From Streptomyces cylindrosporus (lineage in GTDB: Bacteria; Actinomycetota; Actinomycetes; Streptomycetales; Streptomycetaceae), in the NCBI RefSeq assembly GCF_022698165.1, contig NZ_JALDAY010000007.1, positions 186,001 through 250,000 of the forward strand: a DNA stretch of 64,000 bases. The letters run 5' to 3'. Below are positions 8,032 to 16,311 of the stretch, in pieces. How positions within the stretch are numbered: the stretch's first letter is position 1; the number at the start of each line of letters is the position of its first letter. The notes beneath the pieces are model-generated. The model worked only from the letters and a program-made list of their open reading frames with translations, made no database searches and had not been told where the DNA came from. Position numbers and translations under genes: made by a program.

Positions 8032-9786
8032 GTGAGCATCGCAGAGACCGAGACCGGCCCGCCCGCCTGGCGGCTGCTCCTCGGCTACGTACGACCGCAC
8101 CGGTGGCCCCTGCTCACGGGCGCCCTCCTCTCGCTGGTCACGGGCGCGACCGGGCTGCTGCTGCCGCTGGTGGCCAAGGGCCTGATCGACGACCTCTCGC
8201 ACGACCGGGCCATCACCGGCGCGCTGCTCGCCATGTCGGCGCTGGTCGTCGCCAACGCGGCCCTGGGCGCGCTGGGTTCGTACGTGCTGCGCCGTACCGC
8301 CGAGTCGGTCGTCCTCGGCGCGCGGCGCGCCCTGTCCTCGTATCTGCTGCGTCTGCGGATCCCGGCGGTCGACCGCAGCGAGCCGGGCGATCTGATGGCC
8401 CGCATCACCTCCGACACCACCCTCCTGCGCGAGGTCACCACGGACTCACTGGTGGGCCTGGGCACCGGCGGGCTCACGCTGGTCGCGACGATCGTGATGA
8501 TGGGTCTGGTCGACCCGGTGCTGCTCGGGGTCACCCTCGCCGTCATCCTGGGCGCGGGCACGGTGCTCGGGGTGATCGTGCCGCGCATCAACCGGGCCAG
8601 CAGACGGGCCCAGGACGCGGTCGGCGTGATGGGCGCCTCGCTGGAGCGCATCCTCGGCGCGCTGCGCACGGTCAAGGCGTCCGGGGCCGAGCACCGCGAG
8701 GAGCGGACGCTGCACGAGGCGGCCGAGGAGTCGTGGCGGCAGAGCGTGCGGGCCGCCAAGTGGTCGGCGGCCGCGGGCAACACGGCCGGGCTCGCCATGC
8801 AGATCGCGTTCATCACGGTGCTGGCGGTGGGCGGCGCGCGGGTCGCGACCGGCGCCATCCAGGTCGGCACGCTGGTCGCGTTCCTGCTGTACGTCTTCTA
8901 TCTGATGTCGCCGATCCAGAGCGTGGTCGGCGCGATCACGCAGTACCAGACGGGTGCCGCCGCCCTGGCCCGCATCCAGGAGGCGCTGAACCTGCCCTCC
9001 GAGCCGGCCTCCCGCCCCGCACCGCTCCCCTCCCCCGGCGCGCAGCCGGCCGAACTCGCCTTCGAGGAGGTCCGCTTCCGCTACGCCGACGATCTCCCCT
9101 ACGTCCATCACGGCGTGACGTTCGCCGTCCCGGCCCGCGGCATGACGGCCTTCGTCGGACCCTCCGGCGCGGGCAAGACGACGGTCTTCTCGCTCATCGA
9201 GCGGTTCTACGACCCCGAGTCCGGGACCATCACCCTGGACGGACGCGCCCTGCGGGACTGGGAGTTGCCCCAGCTCCGCTCGGCGATCGGTTACGTCGAG
9301 CAGGACGCGCCGGTGCTGTCGGGTTCGCTGCGGGACAACCTGCTGCTGGGCAACCCGGAGGCCGGCGAGGACACCGTCACCCGCGTGCTCAAGACGACCC
9401 GTCTCGACGGTCTGGTCGCCCGGCTGCCCAAGGGCCTGGAGACCCTCGTGGGGCACCGCGGCACCAAGCTCTCCGGTGGCGAGCGCCAACGGGTCGCCAT
9501 CGCCCGCGCGTTGCTGCGCAGGCCCCGGCTACTGCTGCTCGACGAGGCCACGTCGCAGCTGGACGCGGTGAACGAGGCCGCGCTGCGGGACACGGTCGCC
9601 GACGTCGCCCGTACGACGACCGTGCTCGTCGTCGCGCACCGGCTGTCGACGGTGACGATGGCGGACCGGATCGTGGTGATGGACGCGGGGCGGGTGCGGG
9701 CGGTGGGCACGCACCGGGAACTGGTCGCCGCGGATCCGTTGTACGCGGAGCTGGCCGCCACGCAGTTCCTCGCGACGGCCGGCTGA
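8032..9786 (+). CDS. ABC exporter, fused membrane and ATPase domains
   Basis: Product of 584 residues, a half-size ABC exporter. About six membrane helices occupy residues 15-310 (LLLPLVAKGLIDDL, LLGVTLAVILGAGTVLGVIV). The ATPase domain follows with Walker A GPSGAGKTT, Q-loop EQDAPVLSGSLRDN, signature LSGGERQRVAIARAL, Walker B LLLLDEAT with the catalytic Glu, and H-loop VVAHRLST. All ATP-site residues are canonical, which suits a homodimer of the multidrug or lipid exporter type. The GTG start has AAGGAG 4 bases upstream. It is a single gene, convergent with the aldehyde dehydrogenase gene 25 bp away. Substrate not evident. Confidence 0.93.
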   Translation: MSIAETETGPPAWRLLLGYVRPHRWPLLTGALLSLVTGATGLLLPLVAKGLIDDLSHDRAITGALLAMSALVVANAALGALGSYVLRRTAESVVLGARRALSSYLLRLRIPAVDRSEPGDLMARITSDTTLLREVTTDSLVGLGTGGLTLVATIVMMGLVDPVLLGVTLAVILGAGTVLGVIVPRINRASRRAQDAVGVMGASLERILGALRTVKASGAEHREERTLHEAAEESWRQSVRAAKWSAAAGNTAGLAMQIAFITVLAVGGARVATGAIQVGTLVAFLLYVFYLMSPIQSVVGAITQYQTGAAALARIQEALNLPSEPASRPAPLPSPGAQPAELAFEEVRFRYADDLPYVHHGVTFAVPARGMTAFVGPSGAGKTTVFSLIERFYDPESGTITLDGRALRDWELPQLRSAIGYVEQDAPVLSGSLRDNLLLGNPEAGEDTVTRVLKTTRLDGLVARLPKGLETLVGHRGTKLSGGERQRVAIARALLRRPRLLLLDEATSQLDAVNEAALRDTVADVARTTTVLVVAHRLSTVTMADRIVVMDAGRVRAVGTHRELVAADPLYAELAATQFLATAG

Positions 9787-9811
9787 CGAACGGTGGGTGG
9801 AGGGGGCCGGA

Positions 9812-11272
9812 CTAGAAGGGGTAGTGGGCGTGCTGGGTGGCGATGGTCACCCAGCGGGTGTTGGAGAACGCCTCGATGCCCCAGCGGCCGCCGAACCGCC
9901 CGTAGCCGGAGGCCTTCGCGCCGCCGAAGGGGGCCTGCGGCTCGTCGGCCACCGACTGGTCGTTGACATGCACGATGCCGGTGCGGACACGGCGGGCGAC
10001 GGCGAGCCCGTGGGTGGCGTTCTCGGTGATGATGCCGCAGGTCAGCCCGTTGTCGGTGTCATTGGCGACGGCCACCGCGCCGGCGTCGTCGGCGAAGGTG
10101 TCGACCACGCAGAGCGGTCCGAAGGCCTCGGCGTAGTACAGGTCGGCGTCCTTCGGCACACCGGTCAGCACGGTGGCGGGATGCACGGCACCCTCCGGCG
10201 CACCGCCCCCGACCAGGACCTTCGCCCCCTTGCCGACGGCGTCCCGGACCAGTCCGGCCACCCGCTCGGCCGCCGAGGCGCTCACCAGCGGCCCGACCAC
10301 CGTGTGCGGGTCGGACGGGTCGCCCGCCCGCAGCGACGCCACCTTCGCCGCGAACTTCCCGGCGAACTCCTCGGCCAGCGACTCGTGTACGAGGATCCGG
10401 TCGCCGGACATGCAGATCTGTCCGGCGTTCATGAACACGCTGAAGGCGGCAGCGTCGACCGCGTAGTCCACGTCGGCGTCATCGAGCACGATCACCGCGT
10501 TCTTGCCGCCCAACTCCAGTACGGCGGGCTTGAGATGACGGGCCGCCAGCTCGCCGACGATTCGGCCGACACCGGTGGACCCGGTGAAGTTCACCCCGCG
10601 CACCCGCTCGTCCGCGATCAGCGCCTCGGCGACCTGGGCCGCGTCCTCGCGGGCGTTGGTGACCACGTTGAGCACACCGTCCGGCAGCCCGGCCTCCCGC
10701 AGGACGTCCGCGATCAGCAGACCGCAGGCGATCGGCGCGTCCTCGCTCGGCTTGACGACCACGGTGTTGCCCGCGGCCAGCGGCGCCGCCACCGCCCGGA
10801 CACCGAGGATGACCGGCGCGTTCCACGGCGCGAACGCGGCGACCACGCCCAGCGGTTCACGCACCGCGAGTCCGAGGGCGCCGGTCTCCTGGGCGCTGAG
10901 CACCTCGCCGCGCGGCGCGGTCACCGCGGCGGCCGCCTCGCGCAGGATGTTCGCCGCGAGGGCCACGTTGAAGTGGGCCCACGGCCGGGTGCCGCCGACC
11001 TCCCGGGCCATCAGCTCGGCGACCTGCTCACCTCGGGCGTCCAGCAGGTCGGCCGCCTTCAGGAAGATCGCGCGCCGGGCGAACGGGGTCGACGCCGCCC
11101 ACTCCTCGAACGCCGCGTCGGCCGCGTCCACCGCCCGCCGCACGTCCTCCGGCCCCGCGGCGGGCACCGTCGCGTACACCTCGCCCGTGTACGGATCGAG
11201 GTCGTCCGTGGTCCGGCCGGAGGCCGCCGGGACGTCCTTGCCGCCGATGAACAGTTCACGGGTGATGGGCAT
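9812..11272 (-). CDS. Aldehyde dehydrogenase family protein
   Basis: Product of 486 residues, an NAD(P)-dependent aldehyde dehydrogenase. The coenzyme region includes FAPWNAPVILGVRAVAAPLAAGN and FTGSTGVGR, the catalytic Glu is in LELGGKNAV, and the catalytic Cys is in NAGQICMSGDRI. The C-terminal APFGGAKASGYGRFGGRWGIEAF is typical of the benzaldehyde/vanillin/salicylaldehyde group, so an aromatic aldehyde substrate is likely but not proven. ATG 11272 matches the family start (ITRELFIGGKDV). An in-frame ATG at 11308 also has an AAAGG ribosome site and would add 12 residues. Confidence 0.92.
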   Translation of the reverse strand: MPITRELFIGGKDVPAASGRTTDDLDPYTGEVYATVPAAGPEDVRRAVDAADAAFEEWAASTPFARRAIFLKAADLLDARGEQVAELMAREVGGTRPWAHFNVALAANILREAAAAVTAPRGEVLSAQETGALGLAVREPLGVVAAFAPWNAPVILGVRAVAAPLAAGNTVVVKPSEDAPIACGLLIADVLREAGLPDGVLNVVTNAREDAAQVAEALIADERVRGVNFTGSTGVGRIVGELAARHLKPAVLELGGKNAVIVLDDADVDYAVDAAAFSVFMNAGQICMSGDRILVHESLAEEFAGKFAAKVASLRAGDPSDPHTVVGPLVSASAAERVAGLVRDAVGKGAKVLVGGGAPEGAVHPATVLTGVPKDADLYYAEAFGPLCVVDTFADDAGAVAVANDTDNGLTCGIITENATHGLAVARRVRTGIVHVNDQSVADEPQAPFGGAKASGYGRFGGRWGIEAFSNTRWVTIATQHAHYPF

Positions 11273-11352
11273 CGTCCGCACCTTTGCGTTCGCCGTGTGA
11301 AATTTCATTCACCTTTCGATCTGCATGCTCCGAGCAGGTCGCGGCAAAGTCA

Positions 11353-11378
11353 AGGGCCGCCCGTCCCCGGGCGGCCCT
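11353..11378 (-). terminator. Terminator of the small secreted protein gene
   Basis: Perfect 11-bp inverted repeat AGGGCCGCCCG / CGGGCGGCCCT with a 4-nt loop, 27 bp past the stop of the minus-strand gene at 11406 and upstream of the aldehyde dehydrogenase start. It separates the two genes transcriptionally. Confidence 0.75.
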
Positions 11379-11405
11379 CGATGGAGACGTGCGCTGGGGC
11401 GCGGC

Positions 11406-11696
11406 CTATTCGAAGGCGCCGAGCAGCCCGTACGCGGGGGCGGCCATGTCGGTCACCTGGTGCAGCTGGTTGAGGTCGTTGAGCCGGTTCAGCTGCTGCA
11501 GCTGCGCGGACGGCCGCGGGATCTGCGCCTTGCGCTCCTCGGGCATGTCGCTCACGGTCAGCGAGTCGAGGGTGGCGATCGGGTTGATCTGGCCCTCGTT
11601 CGGGGCGACCGTGGCCGCGTTCGCCATCGGGGCCGCCAGACCGGTGATGCCCGCTGCGAGGCCAACGGCGGCGACGATACGTCGTGTTGAGATCAT
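11406..11696 (-). CDS. Small secreted protein
   Basis: Product of 96 residues with a clear Sec signal peptide (STRRIVAAVGLAAGITGLAA..ANA, cleavage after about residue 28). The mature part, about 68 residues, is Leu/Gln/Asn-rich with short repeating units (LQQLNRLNDLNQLHQV) that suggest an amphipathic helix, and contains no cysteine. No enzymatic motif is seen. It is monocistronic, ended by the hairpin at 11353. Small secreted proteins of this look are common in streptomycetes and are mostly uncharacterised. Confidence 0.75.
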   Translation of the reverse strand: MISTRRIVAAVGLAAGITGLAAPMANAATVAPNEGQINPIATLDSLTVSDMPEERKAQIPRPSAQLQQLNRLNDLNQLHQVTDMAAPAYGLLGAFE

Positions 11697-11868
11697 GCTT
11701 TCAGCAACGGCGGCCGGCGCCCGGCGGTCACGGGCGGGCCGCGCCGCTCACCCGTCAGGCGCAGCACGCCGCTGCGCTTGCCGAGCCTGCCGGGGCGGAG
11801 GAGTCTCGAAGGAGAGGCCCTTCGCGGCCCGCTCCTCGCCGGGTCGCGGCCCTCGAAGGAGGTCAACC

Positions 11869-12237
11869 ATGGGCACCGCGGCAAGCACCGCCTTCAGCGC
11901 CGATACGCTGCGCAAGGGCGTCGAAGGACACACGGCGACGGATCTTCTGTCGCTCTACGCGGACGACGCGCAAGTGCGCATCGTGGACCGCAACACCCAG
12001 CCCAGCCAACCCAGGGTCCTGCGCGGCCGCGCCGAGATCGGCGCGCTGTTCGAGGACATATACAGCCGTGACATGACGCACAAGGTCGACCAGTGCATCA
12101 TCCAGGGCGACCACGCCGCCTACAGCCAGTCGTGCCAGTACGCGGACGGGACCCGGGTCCTGGCCGAGTCGATGATCACGCTGCGCGACGGGAAGATCGC
12201 CGAGGAAATCCTGATCCAGGCATGGGACGAGCAGTAG
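11869..12237 (+). CDS. NTF2-like (SnoaL-type) small protein
   Basis: Product of 122 residues with the cone-shaped NTF2/SnoaL fold pattern: an N-terminal helix pair (LRKGVEGHTATDLLSLYADDAQVRIVDR), then PRVLRGRAEIGALFEDIYSRDMTHKVDQ and paired strands ending in ADGTRVLAESMITLRDGKIAEEILIQAWDE. The family includes polyketide cyclases, isomerases and non-catalytic binding proteins; no decisive active site can be assigned. The start is set by AAGGAGG 6 bases upstream of ATG 11869. It is a single gene followed by a bidirectional hairpin. Confidence 0.85.
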   Translation: MGTAASTAFSADTLRKGVEGHTATDLLSLYADDAQVRIVDRNTQPSQPRVLRGRAEIGALFEDIYSRDMTHKVDQCIIQGDHAAYSQSCQYADGTRVLAESMITLRDGKIAEEILIQAWDEQ

Positions 12238-12250
12238 GGAGAACTCCGAG

Positions 12251-12281
12251 GGTCCAGGTCTCCACCCGGCTGACCTGGACC
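12251..12281. terminator. Bidirectional terminator hairpin
   Basis: Perfect 10-bp inverted repeat GGTCCAGGTC / GACCTGGACC with an 11-nt loop, filling the gap between the convergent NTF2-like and MarR genes. Confidence 0.75.
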
Positions 12282-12282
12282 T

Positions 12283-12786
12283 TCACTGCCCGCCTCGGCC
12301 GGCCTCGGCAGCCGCGACCAGCTTCCGCAGCAGGTCGGCGAGCGTCTGTTGCTCTGCTGCGCTCAGTGCTGAGAGCAGCGCGACCTCGCCGGCTTCCTCC
12401 GTCGCCGCATGCTGCTCGAAGGCGGCACTTCCCGCTTCGGTGAGCCGGACCCGCACACGCCGCCGGTCGGCGGTCTCGTGCGTACGGCTGATCAGCCCCG
12501 CCTCCTCCAACGGCCCCAGCCGCGCGGACAGCGCGCCCCGGGTCAGCCCCAGCCGCTCGGCGAGCAGCGAGGGGCTCGCGGTGTACGGCGGGCCGAGCCG
12601 CCGCAGGGTGAGCAGGACCTTGTACTGCCAGCGCCGCAGTCCGTCGGAGTCCAGGGCCTCCCGCCGGGCCTGTGCCGCGTGCCGGGCCAGGAACGCCAGC
12701 CGGACGAAGATCGCCTCCTTGACGGGGTCCATCCAGGCCAGTTCCTTCTGCCACTCCTCGACGTGCCGGTCGGCCGAGTCCTCCAT
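12283..12786 (-). CDS. MarR family transcriptional regulator
   Basis: Product of 167 residues with a winged helix-turn-helix. An N-terminal dimerisation helix is followed by WQYKVLLTLRRLGPPYTASPSLLAERLGLTRGALSARLGPLEEAGLISRTHETADRRRVRVRLTEAG, where ALSARLGPLEEAGLI is the recognition helix region and DRRRVRVRLTEAG is the wing. The ATG has GGGAGA upstream. It is divergent from the gene at 12848 across 61 bp that carry a repeated octamer, suggesting autoregulation and control of that neighbour. Ligand unknown. Confidence 0.9.
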   Translation of the reverse strand: MEDSADRHVEEWQKELAWMDPVKEAIFVRLAFLARHAAQARREALDSDGLRRWQYKVLLTLRRLGPPYTASPSLLAERLGLTRGALSARLGPLEEAGLISRTHETADRRRVRVRLTEAGSAAFEQHAATEEAGEVALLSALSAAEQQTLADLLRKLVAAAEAGRGGQ

Positions 12787-12802
12787 CGTCTGTCTCCCGC
12801 AG

Positions 12803-12825
12803 TGGTTTTCTTGTGGATGGTTTTC
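12803..12825. promoter_or_regulatory. Candidate MarR operator: octamer direct repeat
   Basis: TGGTTTTC occurs twice, at 12803-12810 and 12818-12825, 15 bp apart, within the 61-bp divergent region between the MarR gene and the TPR-like gene. T-tracts are rare in this DNA, so the repeat stands out. Assignment as an operator is inference. Confidence 0.4.
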
Positions 12826-12847
12826 CGCAGAACTACCTTCTCCCGTC

Positions 12848-13702
12848 ATGACGAACACGACGAGTGCTTTGCGCACATCCGTGGATCTCGACGAACTGAT
12901 CTCCGCCGCACGGGAGTTGTCCCTCGCGGCCCGCTGGCCCCGCGCCCTCGGACTGCTGGACTCGACCGCCGTCGCCGAGCCGGCGGACCGCGCGCGGGTC
13001 GCGCTGGCCGCGGTCGAAGTCGCCCTGGAGAGCGACTGGTTCGCGGGCACCGACCTCACCCCGGGCCGTGTCGAGGCCGCGGCCGGCCTGCTGCCCGAGG
13101 ACGACTGGGACCTCGGCTTCGCCCGGCTGCGGCACACCTACTACGGGCTGCTCCGCGTCGACGGCACCGTGCGCTTCGGCCCCGACGGCAAGGATCCCGA
13201 GGCCTTGGCCGCGGTCCGGCGGGAGGCGTACGCGCTGCGGGACCGCGCCCGGGACGCGGTGCGCGGCGGCTGGGCCTCGATGTACCTGGGCCTGATCACC
13301 GACAACCACTTCGGCGAGGGCGACGCCGCGGCCGCCCACTACACGGCCGCGCTGGAGGCCGGCGAGTCGGGCGCCGATCCCCTGCTGGCCCGGGAGGCCC
13401 TGCGTCATCTCGGCGGCCACGACCACGACACCGGCGACCGGGACCGCGCCCTGGAACGCTGGCGCCGGGCCCCCACGCTGGGCGCGGGTGCGGGCAACGT
13501 CCCGGGCACCCTCTCCCAGCAGCTGCTGCTGGCGATGCTGGCCCGCGACACCGGCGACGAGCCCGGGGCCCGGGCCCTCGCGACCGAGGTCGCCCGCTGG
13601 GCCGCGGCCATCGGCGCCGACCGTCTCCACGCACAGGCGACCGGCTTCCTCGCGGGGGTCGATCCGATGGGCTCGCCGAAGGAGGGCGAGAGCGTCGGTT
13701 AG
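12848..13702 (+). CDS. Helical-repeat (TPR-like) protein of unknown function
   Basis: Product of 284 residues, Ala/Arg/Asp-rich and almost wholly helical. Repeating helix pairs (ARELSLAARWPRALGLLDSTAV, YTAALEAGESGADPLLAREALRHLGGHDHDTGDRDRALERWRRA) have the A-x-x-Y/W-x-x-A-L spacing of tetratricopeptide repeats. No signal peptide or catalytic motif is seen. Divergent placement and the repeat-bearing intergenic region suggest control by the MarR protein. The stop codon lies only about 5 bp before the start of the ZTP riboswitch. Probably a scaffold or binding protein. Confidence 0.75.
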   Translation: MTNTTSALRTSVDLDELISAARELSLAARWPRALGLLDSTAVAEPADRARVALAAVEVALESDWFAGTDLTPGRVEAAAGLLPEDDWDLGFARLRHTYYGLLRVDGTVRFGPDGKDPEALAAVRREAYALRDRARDAVRGGWASMYLGLITDNHFGEGDAAAAHYTAALEAGESGADPLLAREALRHLGGHDHDTGDRDRALERWRRAPTLGAGAGNVPGTLSQQLLLAMLARDTGDEPGARALATEVARWAAAIGADRLHAQATGFLAGVDPMGSPKEGESVG

Positions 13703-13704
13703 GC

Positions 13705-13806
13705 TCGTGGCGGGCCGTGACTGGCGCTGAGGTGGAGTACCACCGGGGAGCGGTCCCGCAGAGTCGATGCCGTGCGCCTGGGCGATCCGGTCACCACCAG
13801 CCCAGG
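13705..13806 (+). promoter_or_regulatory. ZTP (pfl) riboswitch upstream of folD
   Basis: The leader matches the pfl motif core by eye: GGCCGTGACTGGC at 13713-13725, then a GGTGG-AGTA-CCACC hairpin (13731-13743) followed by GGGGAGC, and after a variable linker the conserved 3-prime element GCGCCTGGGC (13774-13783). ZTP riboswitches sense the purine intermediate ZMP/ZTP, which accumulates when 10-formyl-THF is short, and typically turn on folate one-carbon genes such as folD. The conserved CCTGGGC (13777-13783) is perfectly complementary to GCCCAGG (13800-13806), which covers part of the ribosome site AGGAG of folD, giving an obvious translational on-switch. A database search with the Rfam pfl model would be decisive. 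Confidence 0.88.
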
Positions 13807-13814
13807 AGTGGATC

Positions 13815-14663
13815 ATGCCCCAGGCCCGTCTCATGGACGGCACCGTGCTCGCCCGGCGCATCGTCGAGGCCACCGCGAAGAAGGCGGCCGACCTCACCGA
13901 CCGCACCGGCACGGCGCCCTGTCTCGCGACCGTGCTGGTCGGCGAGGACCCCGCCTCCGTCACCTACGTCCGCATGAAGCAGAACCGCTGCCGCAAGGCC
14001 GGCATCGAGTCCCGCCACGTGGCCCTGCCCGCGGCCACGACCACCGCACAACTCGTCGCCACCCTGCGCGAGTTGTCGGACGACCCCACCGTGCACGGCA
14101 TCCTGCTCCAGCACCCGATGGGCGAGCACATCGACGAGCGGGCCGCGTTCGAGGCGATCGCGCCCGAGAAGGACGTCGACGGCGTCACCTTCGCCTCGTT
14201 CGCGACGATGAGCTTCGGCCTGCCGGGCTTCGTGTCGTGCACTCCCGGCGGCATCGTGCGGCTGCTCGACGAGTACGCCGTCGACCCGGCCGGGAAGCGG
14301 GCGGTGGTCGTCGGCCGCAGCGCCATCCTCGGCAAGCCGGCCGGGATGCTGCTGCTCGCCCGCGACGCCACGGTGACCTACTGCCACTCGCGCACCCGGG
14401 ACCTGTCGTCGGTGGTGCGGGAGGCGGACATCGTGGTCGCCGCGGTCGGCCGGCCCCGCCTGATCCGCGGCGAGGACATCAAGCCTGGCGCGGTCGTGAT
14501 CGACGCCGGCTACAACCCGGGCAACGTCGGCGACGTCGACTTCGACTCGGCCGTGGAGCGGGCGAGCCTGATCACGCCGGTGCCGGGCGGCGTCGGTCCG
14601 ATGACGATCGCCACACTGCTGGAGCAGACCGTGGACGCCGCCGCCCGGCAGCTCGGGGTGTGA
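13815..14663 (+). CDS. folD: Methylene-THF dehydrogenase / methenyl-THF cyclohydrolase FolD
   Basis: Product of 282 residues, the standard FolD length. Catalytic Tyr51 and Lys55 are in SVTYVRMKQ, the folate-site loop reads LLQHPMGEHID where many FolDs have QLPLP, DVDGVT follows, the NADP-binding segment is VVVGRSAILGKPAGMLLL, and the C-terminal signature is TPVPGGVGPMT. The bifunctional enzyme interconverts 5,10-methylene- and 10-formyl-tetrahydrofolate. The ATG at 13815 follows AGGAG by 7 bases, inside the expression platform of the ZTP riboswitch. The HPMG variant suggests a paralogue rather than the main housekeeping FolD; that is inference. Confidence 0.95.
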   Translation: MPQARLMDGTVLARRIVEATAKKAADLTDRTGTAPCLATVLVGEDPASVTYVRMKQNRCRKAGIESRHVALPAATTTAQLVATLRELSDDPTVHGILLQHPMGEHIDERAAFEAIAPEKDVDGVTFASFATMSFGLPGFVSCTPGGIVRLLDEYAVDPAGKRAVVVGRSAILGKPAGMLLLARDATVTYCHSRTRDLSSVVREADIVVAAVGRPRLIRGEDIKPGAVVIDAGYNPGNVGDVDFDSAVERASLITPVPGGVGPMTIATLLEQTVDAAARQLGV

Positions 14664-15665
14664 TCAGCGCATCCAGGCGCTGTAGTCCATGACGTCGCCG
14701 GCCCGCACGCCGTACTCGGGATCGGCCTTCGTGAACGTGGTCTCCAGGCCGAGCACGGCACCGGTCGCCGGGTCCATGATCAGCATCCGGCGGGTACCGG
14801 ACCCCTCGTACACATACGCCTGCCCGCGCCTGCCGAGCCGGTCGGTCACCTGGCCGACCGGCCGCAGCCCTTCGGCGCCGGCCAGCAGCCGGGCGAGCGT
14901 CGCGGACTCGCGGGCGCCGAGGGTCCAGTGGTCGAGCAACACGTCGACGGCGTCGAGGAGTTCACCGGTGTCCGGCGCGGTCCGGAGGGACGCCGCCTCC
15001 TCAAGGTAGGCGCGCAGTCGGGCCACGTCGTGCGGCGGCGGGGACTCGGGCGGCGCGTCGCTCCAGCTCGGCGGGTAGGTCTGCCGGCTGATGACGTGGC
15101 CGTCCTCGACCAGGTGGGGATCGCCGCCGTCGTCGCGCAGGACCGGCCGGCCCGGGTGCCGCGGATCGGTGGCCACCACGAGCTCGGTGTGGCTGCCGTC
15201 CGCCTTCCAGCGCACGACCCGCTCCTCCGGGAGGGTGACCGGCGGTTCGTCGTCGCTCATGCCCATGCTCCAGGACTGCACATGCGTGCCCTTGCGCAGC
15301 TCCGGCACCCCGCCGTCCGCGGCAGCCGCGGCCCGCTCCGCCAGAACCTTCAGGGGTACGGGGGTGGAGTCGGCCCGCACGACCAGCGGGCGGGGTGCGG
15401 CCACCGCGGGCGGCGTGCCGGGACCGCTGACGACGAGGGCCAGGGTGACGGCGGTGACGACGGCCGCGGCGACGAGACCCCAGGCGAGCCGTGCGCGGTG
15501 ACCGGCGGCCGTGCGGCGCAGCCAGGTCCGCCGAGCGGCGGGCCGCCGGCCCAACAGTTCTGCGAGGCGCCGTTCGGCGTTGTGGTCCAGGGGCCCGTCG
15601 CCGTAGTGCGGGCCGTCGACCGGCATCGGGTCGGCGCGGCGCAGGAGTTCGAGTTCGTCAGCCAT
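14664..15665 (-). CDS. CU044_5270-type membrane protein paired with sigma factor
   Basis: Product of 333 residues. It has a short cytoplasmic N terminus (ADELELLRRADPMPVDG..), one membrane helix at about residues 60-85 (LAWGLVAAAVVTAVTLALVVSG), and an extracytoplasmic domain that ends in TGAVLGLETTFTKADPEYGVRAGDVMDYSAWMR. This architecture is that of the CU044_5270 family, usually encoded directly after an ECF-type sigma factor. Its start overlaps the sigma gene stop by 8 bp, indicating coupled translation. It probably senses or regulates the sigma factor, but it lacks an obvious zinc-binding anti-sigma motif. Its stop abuts the convergent folD stop. Confidence 0.85.
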   Translation of the reverse strand: MADELELLRRADPMPVDGPHYGDGPLDHNAERRLAELLGRRPAARRTWLRRTAAGHRARLAWGLVAAAVVTAVTLALVVSGPGTPPAVAAPRPLVVRADSTPVPLKVLAERAAAAADGGVPELRKGTHVQSWSMGMSDDEPPVTLPEERVVRWKADGSHTELVVATDPRHPGRPVLRDDGGDPHLVEDGHVISRQTYPPSWSDAPPESPPPHDVARLRAYLEEAASLRTAPDTGELLDAVDVLLDHWTLGARESATLARLLAGAEGLRPVGQVTDRLGRRGQAYVYEGSGTRRMLIMDPATGAVLGLETTFTKADPEYGVRAGDVMDYSAWMR

Positions 15666-16206
15666 GGTGGTGCTCCTTCGTGGCTGTCGCACCGGTCGTC
15701 GGGGTGGGGCGCAGGCGGTCGATCTCGGCTCTCAGCCGGCGCCGCGCCCGGTGCAGCCGCATCGCCGCGGCCCGCCTGCCGCAGCCGAGCGCGACGGCGA
15801 CCTCGTCGACGCCGAGTTCCTCCCAGGCCGTCAGGCGCAGCACCTCCTGGTCGGCCTCGGAGAGCCGGGCCAGCGCCTCGTGCACCCAGGCGCCGGGCGC
15901 CTCGGTGTCGGGGCCCACCACGACCTGCCGGCCGTGCGCGGTCTCGTCGTTGCCCAGCCGGTCCATCAGCCGGCGCCGCCGTCCGTATCCGCGCACCGCG
16001 TTGGCCAGGCAGTTGCGTGCCACGCCGTAAAGCCAGGGCAGCGGGGCTCCCGGCAGGTCGGCCCGGCGGCGCCAGGCGACCGTGAACACCTCCGCCACCA
16101 CTTCCTCCACCTCGCTGGTCCGCCCGTCCAGTCGCCGCGCGACATAGCGGCTGACCGCCCAGTAGTGCTCGCGATAGGCAGCGGCGAAGATCTCGTCGTT
16201 GCTCAT
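15658..16206 (-). CDS. ECF-type RNA polymerase sigma factor
   Basis: Product of 182 residues with only sigma regions 2 and 4. Region 2 is FAAAYREHYWAVSRYVARRLDG..EVEEVVAEVFTVAWRR..LPWLYGVARNCLAN; region 4 is LARLSEADQEVLRLTAWEELGVDEVAVALGCGRRAAAMRLHRARRRLRAEI. The YGVARN motif and helix-turn-helix are well preserved. It forms an operon with the membrane protein whose start it overlaps by 8 bp, and is divergent from the stand-alone ctaD gene across about 105 bp containing two dyads. Target promoters cannot be deduced with confidence. Confidence 0.92.
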   Translation of the reverse strand: MSNDEIFAAAYREHYWAVSRYVARRLDGRTSEVEEVVAEVFTVAWRRRADLPGAPLPWLYGVARNCLANAVRGYGRRRRLMDRLGNDETAHGRQVVVGPDTEAPGAWVHEALARLSEADQEVLRLTAWEELGVDEVAVALGCGRRAAAMRLHRARRRLRAEIDRLRPTPTTGATATKEHHHG

Positions 16207-16236
16207 GTCCCGTTCATGTCCGGCACCTTCCGGATC

Positions 16237-16294
16237 GTCACACCCTTCTGCGTGACGCTCGTCGCACCGGTCGAGTGTGACCGCCTCGACCGGT
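16237..16294. promoter_or_regulatory. Two dyads between the sigma factor and ctaD genes
   Basis: The divergent region holds GTCAC-N10-GTGAC (16237-16256) and a perfect 10-bp inverted repeat ACCGGTCGAG-N9-CTCGACCGGT (16266-16294) whose right end lies 17 bp before the ctaD ATG. The second could be an operator or a 5-prime leader hairpin in the ctaD transcript. Confidence 0.5.
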
Positions 16295-16311
16295 CCGGAC
16301 ACAGGCGGGGC

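Noticed and set aside
11284..11868. Extension of the NTF2-like frame to 11284
   Set aside because: It runs antisense over the small secreted protein gene and a terminator. AAGGAGG fixes the start at 11869.
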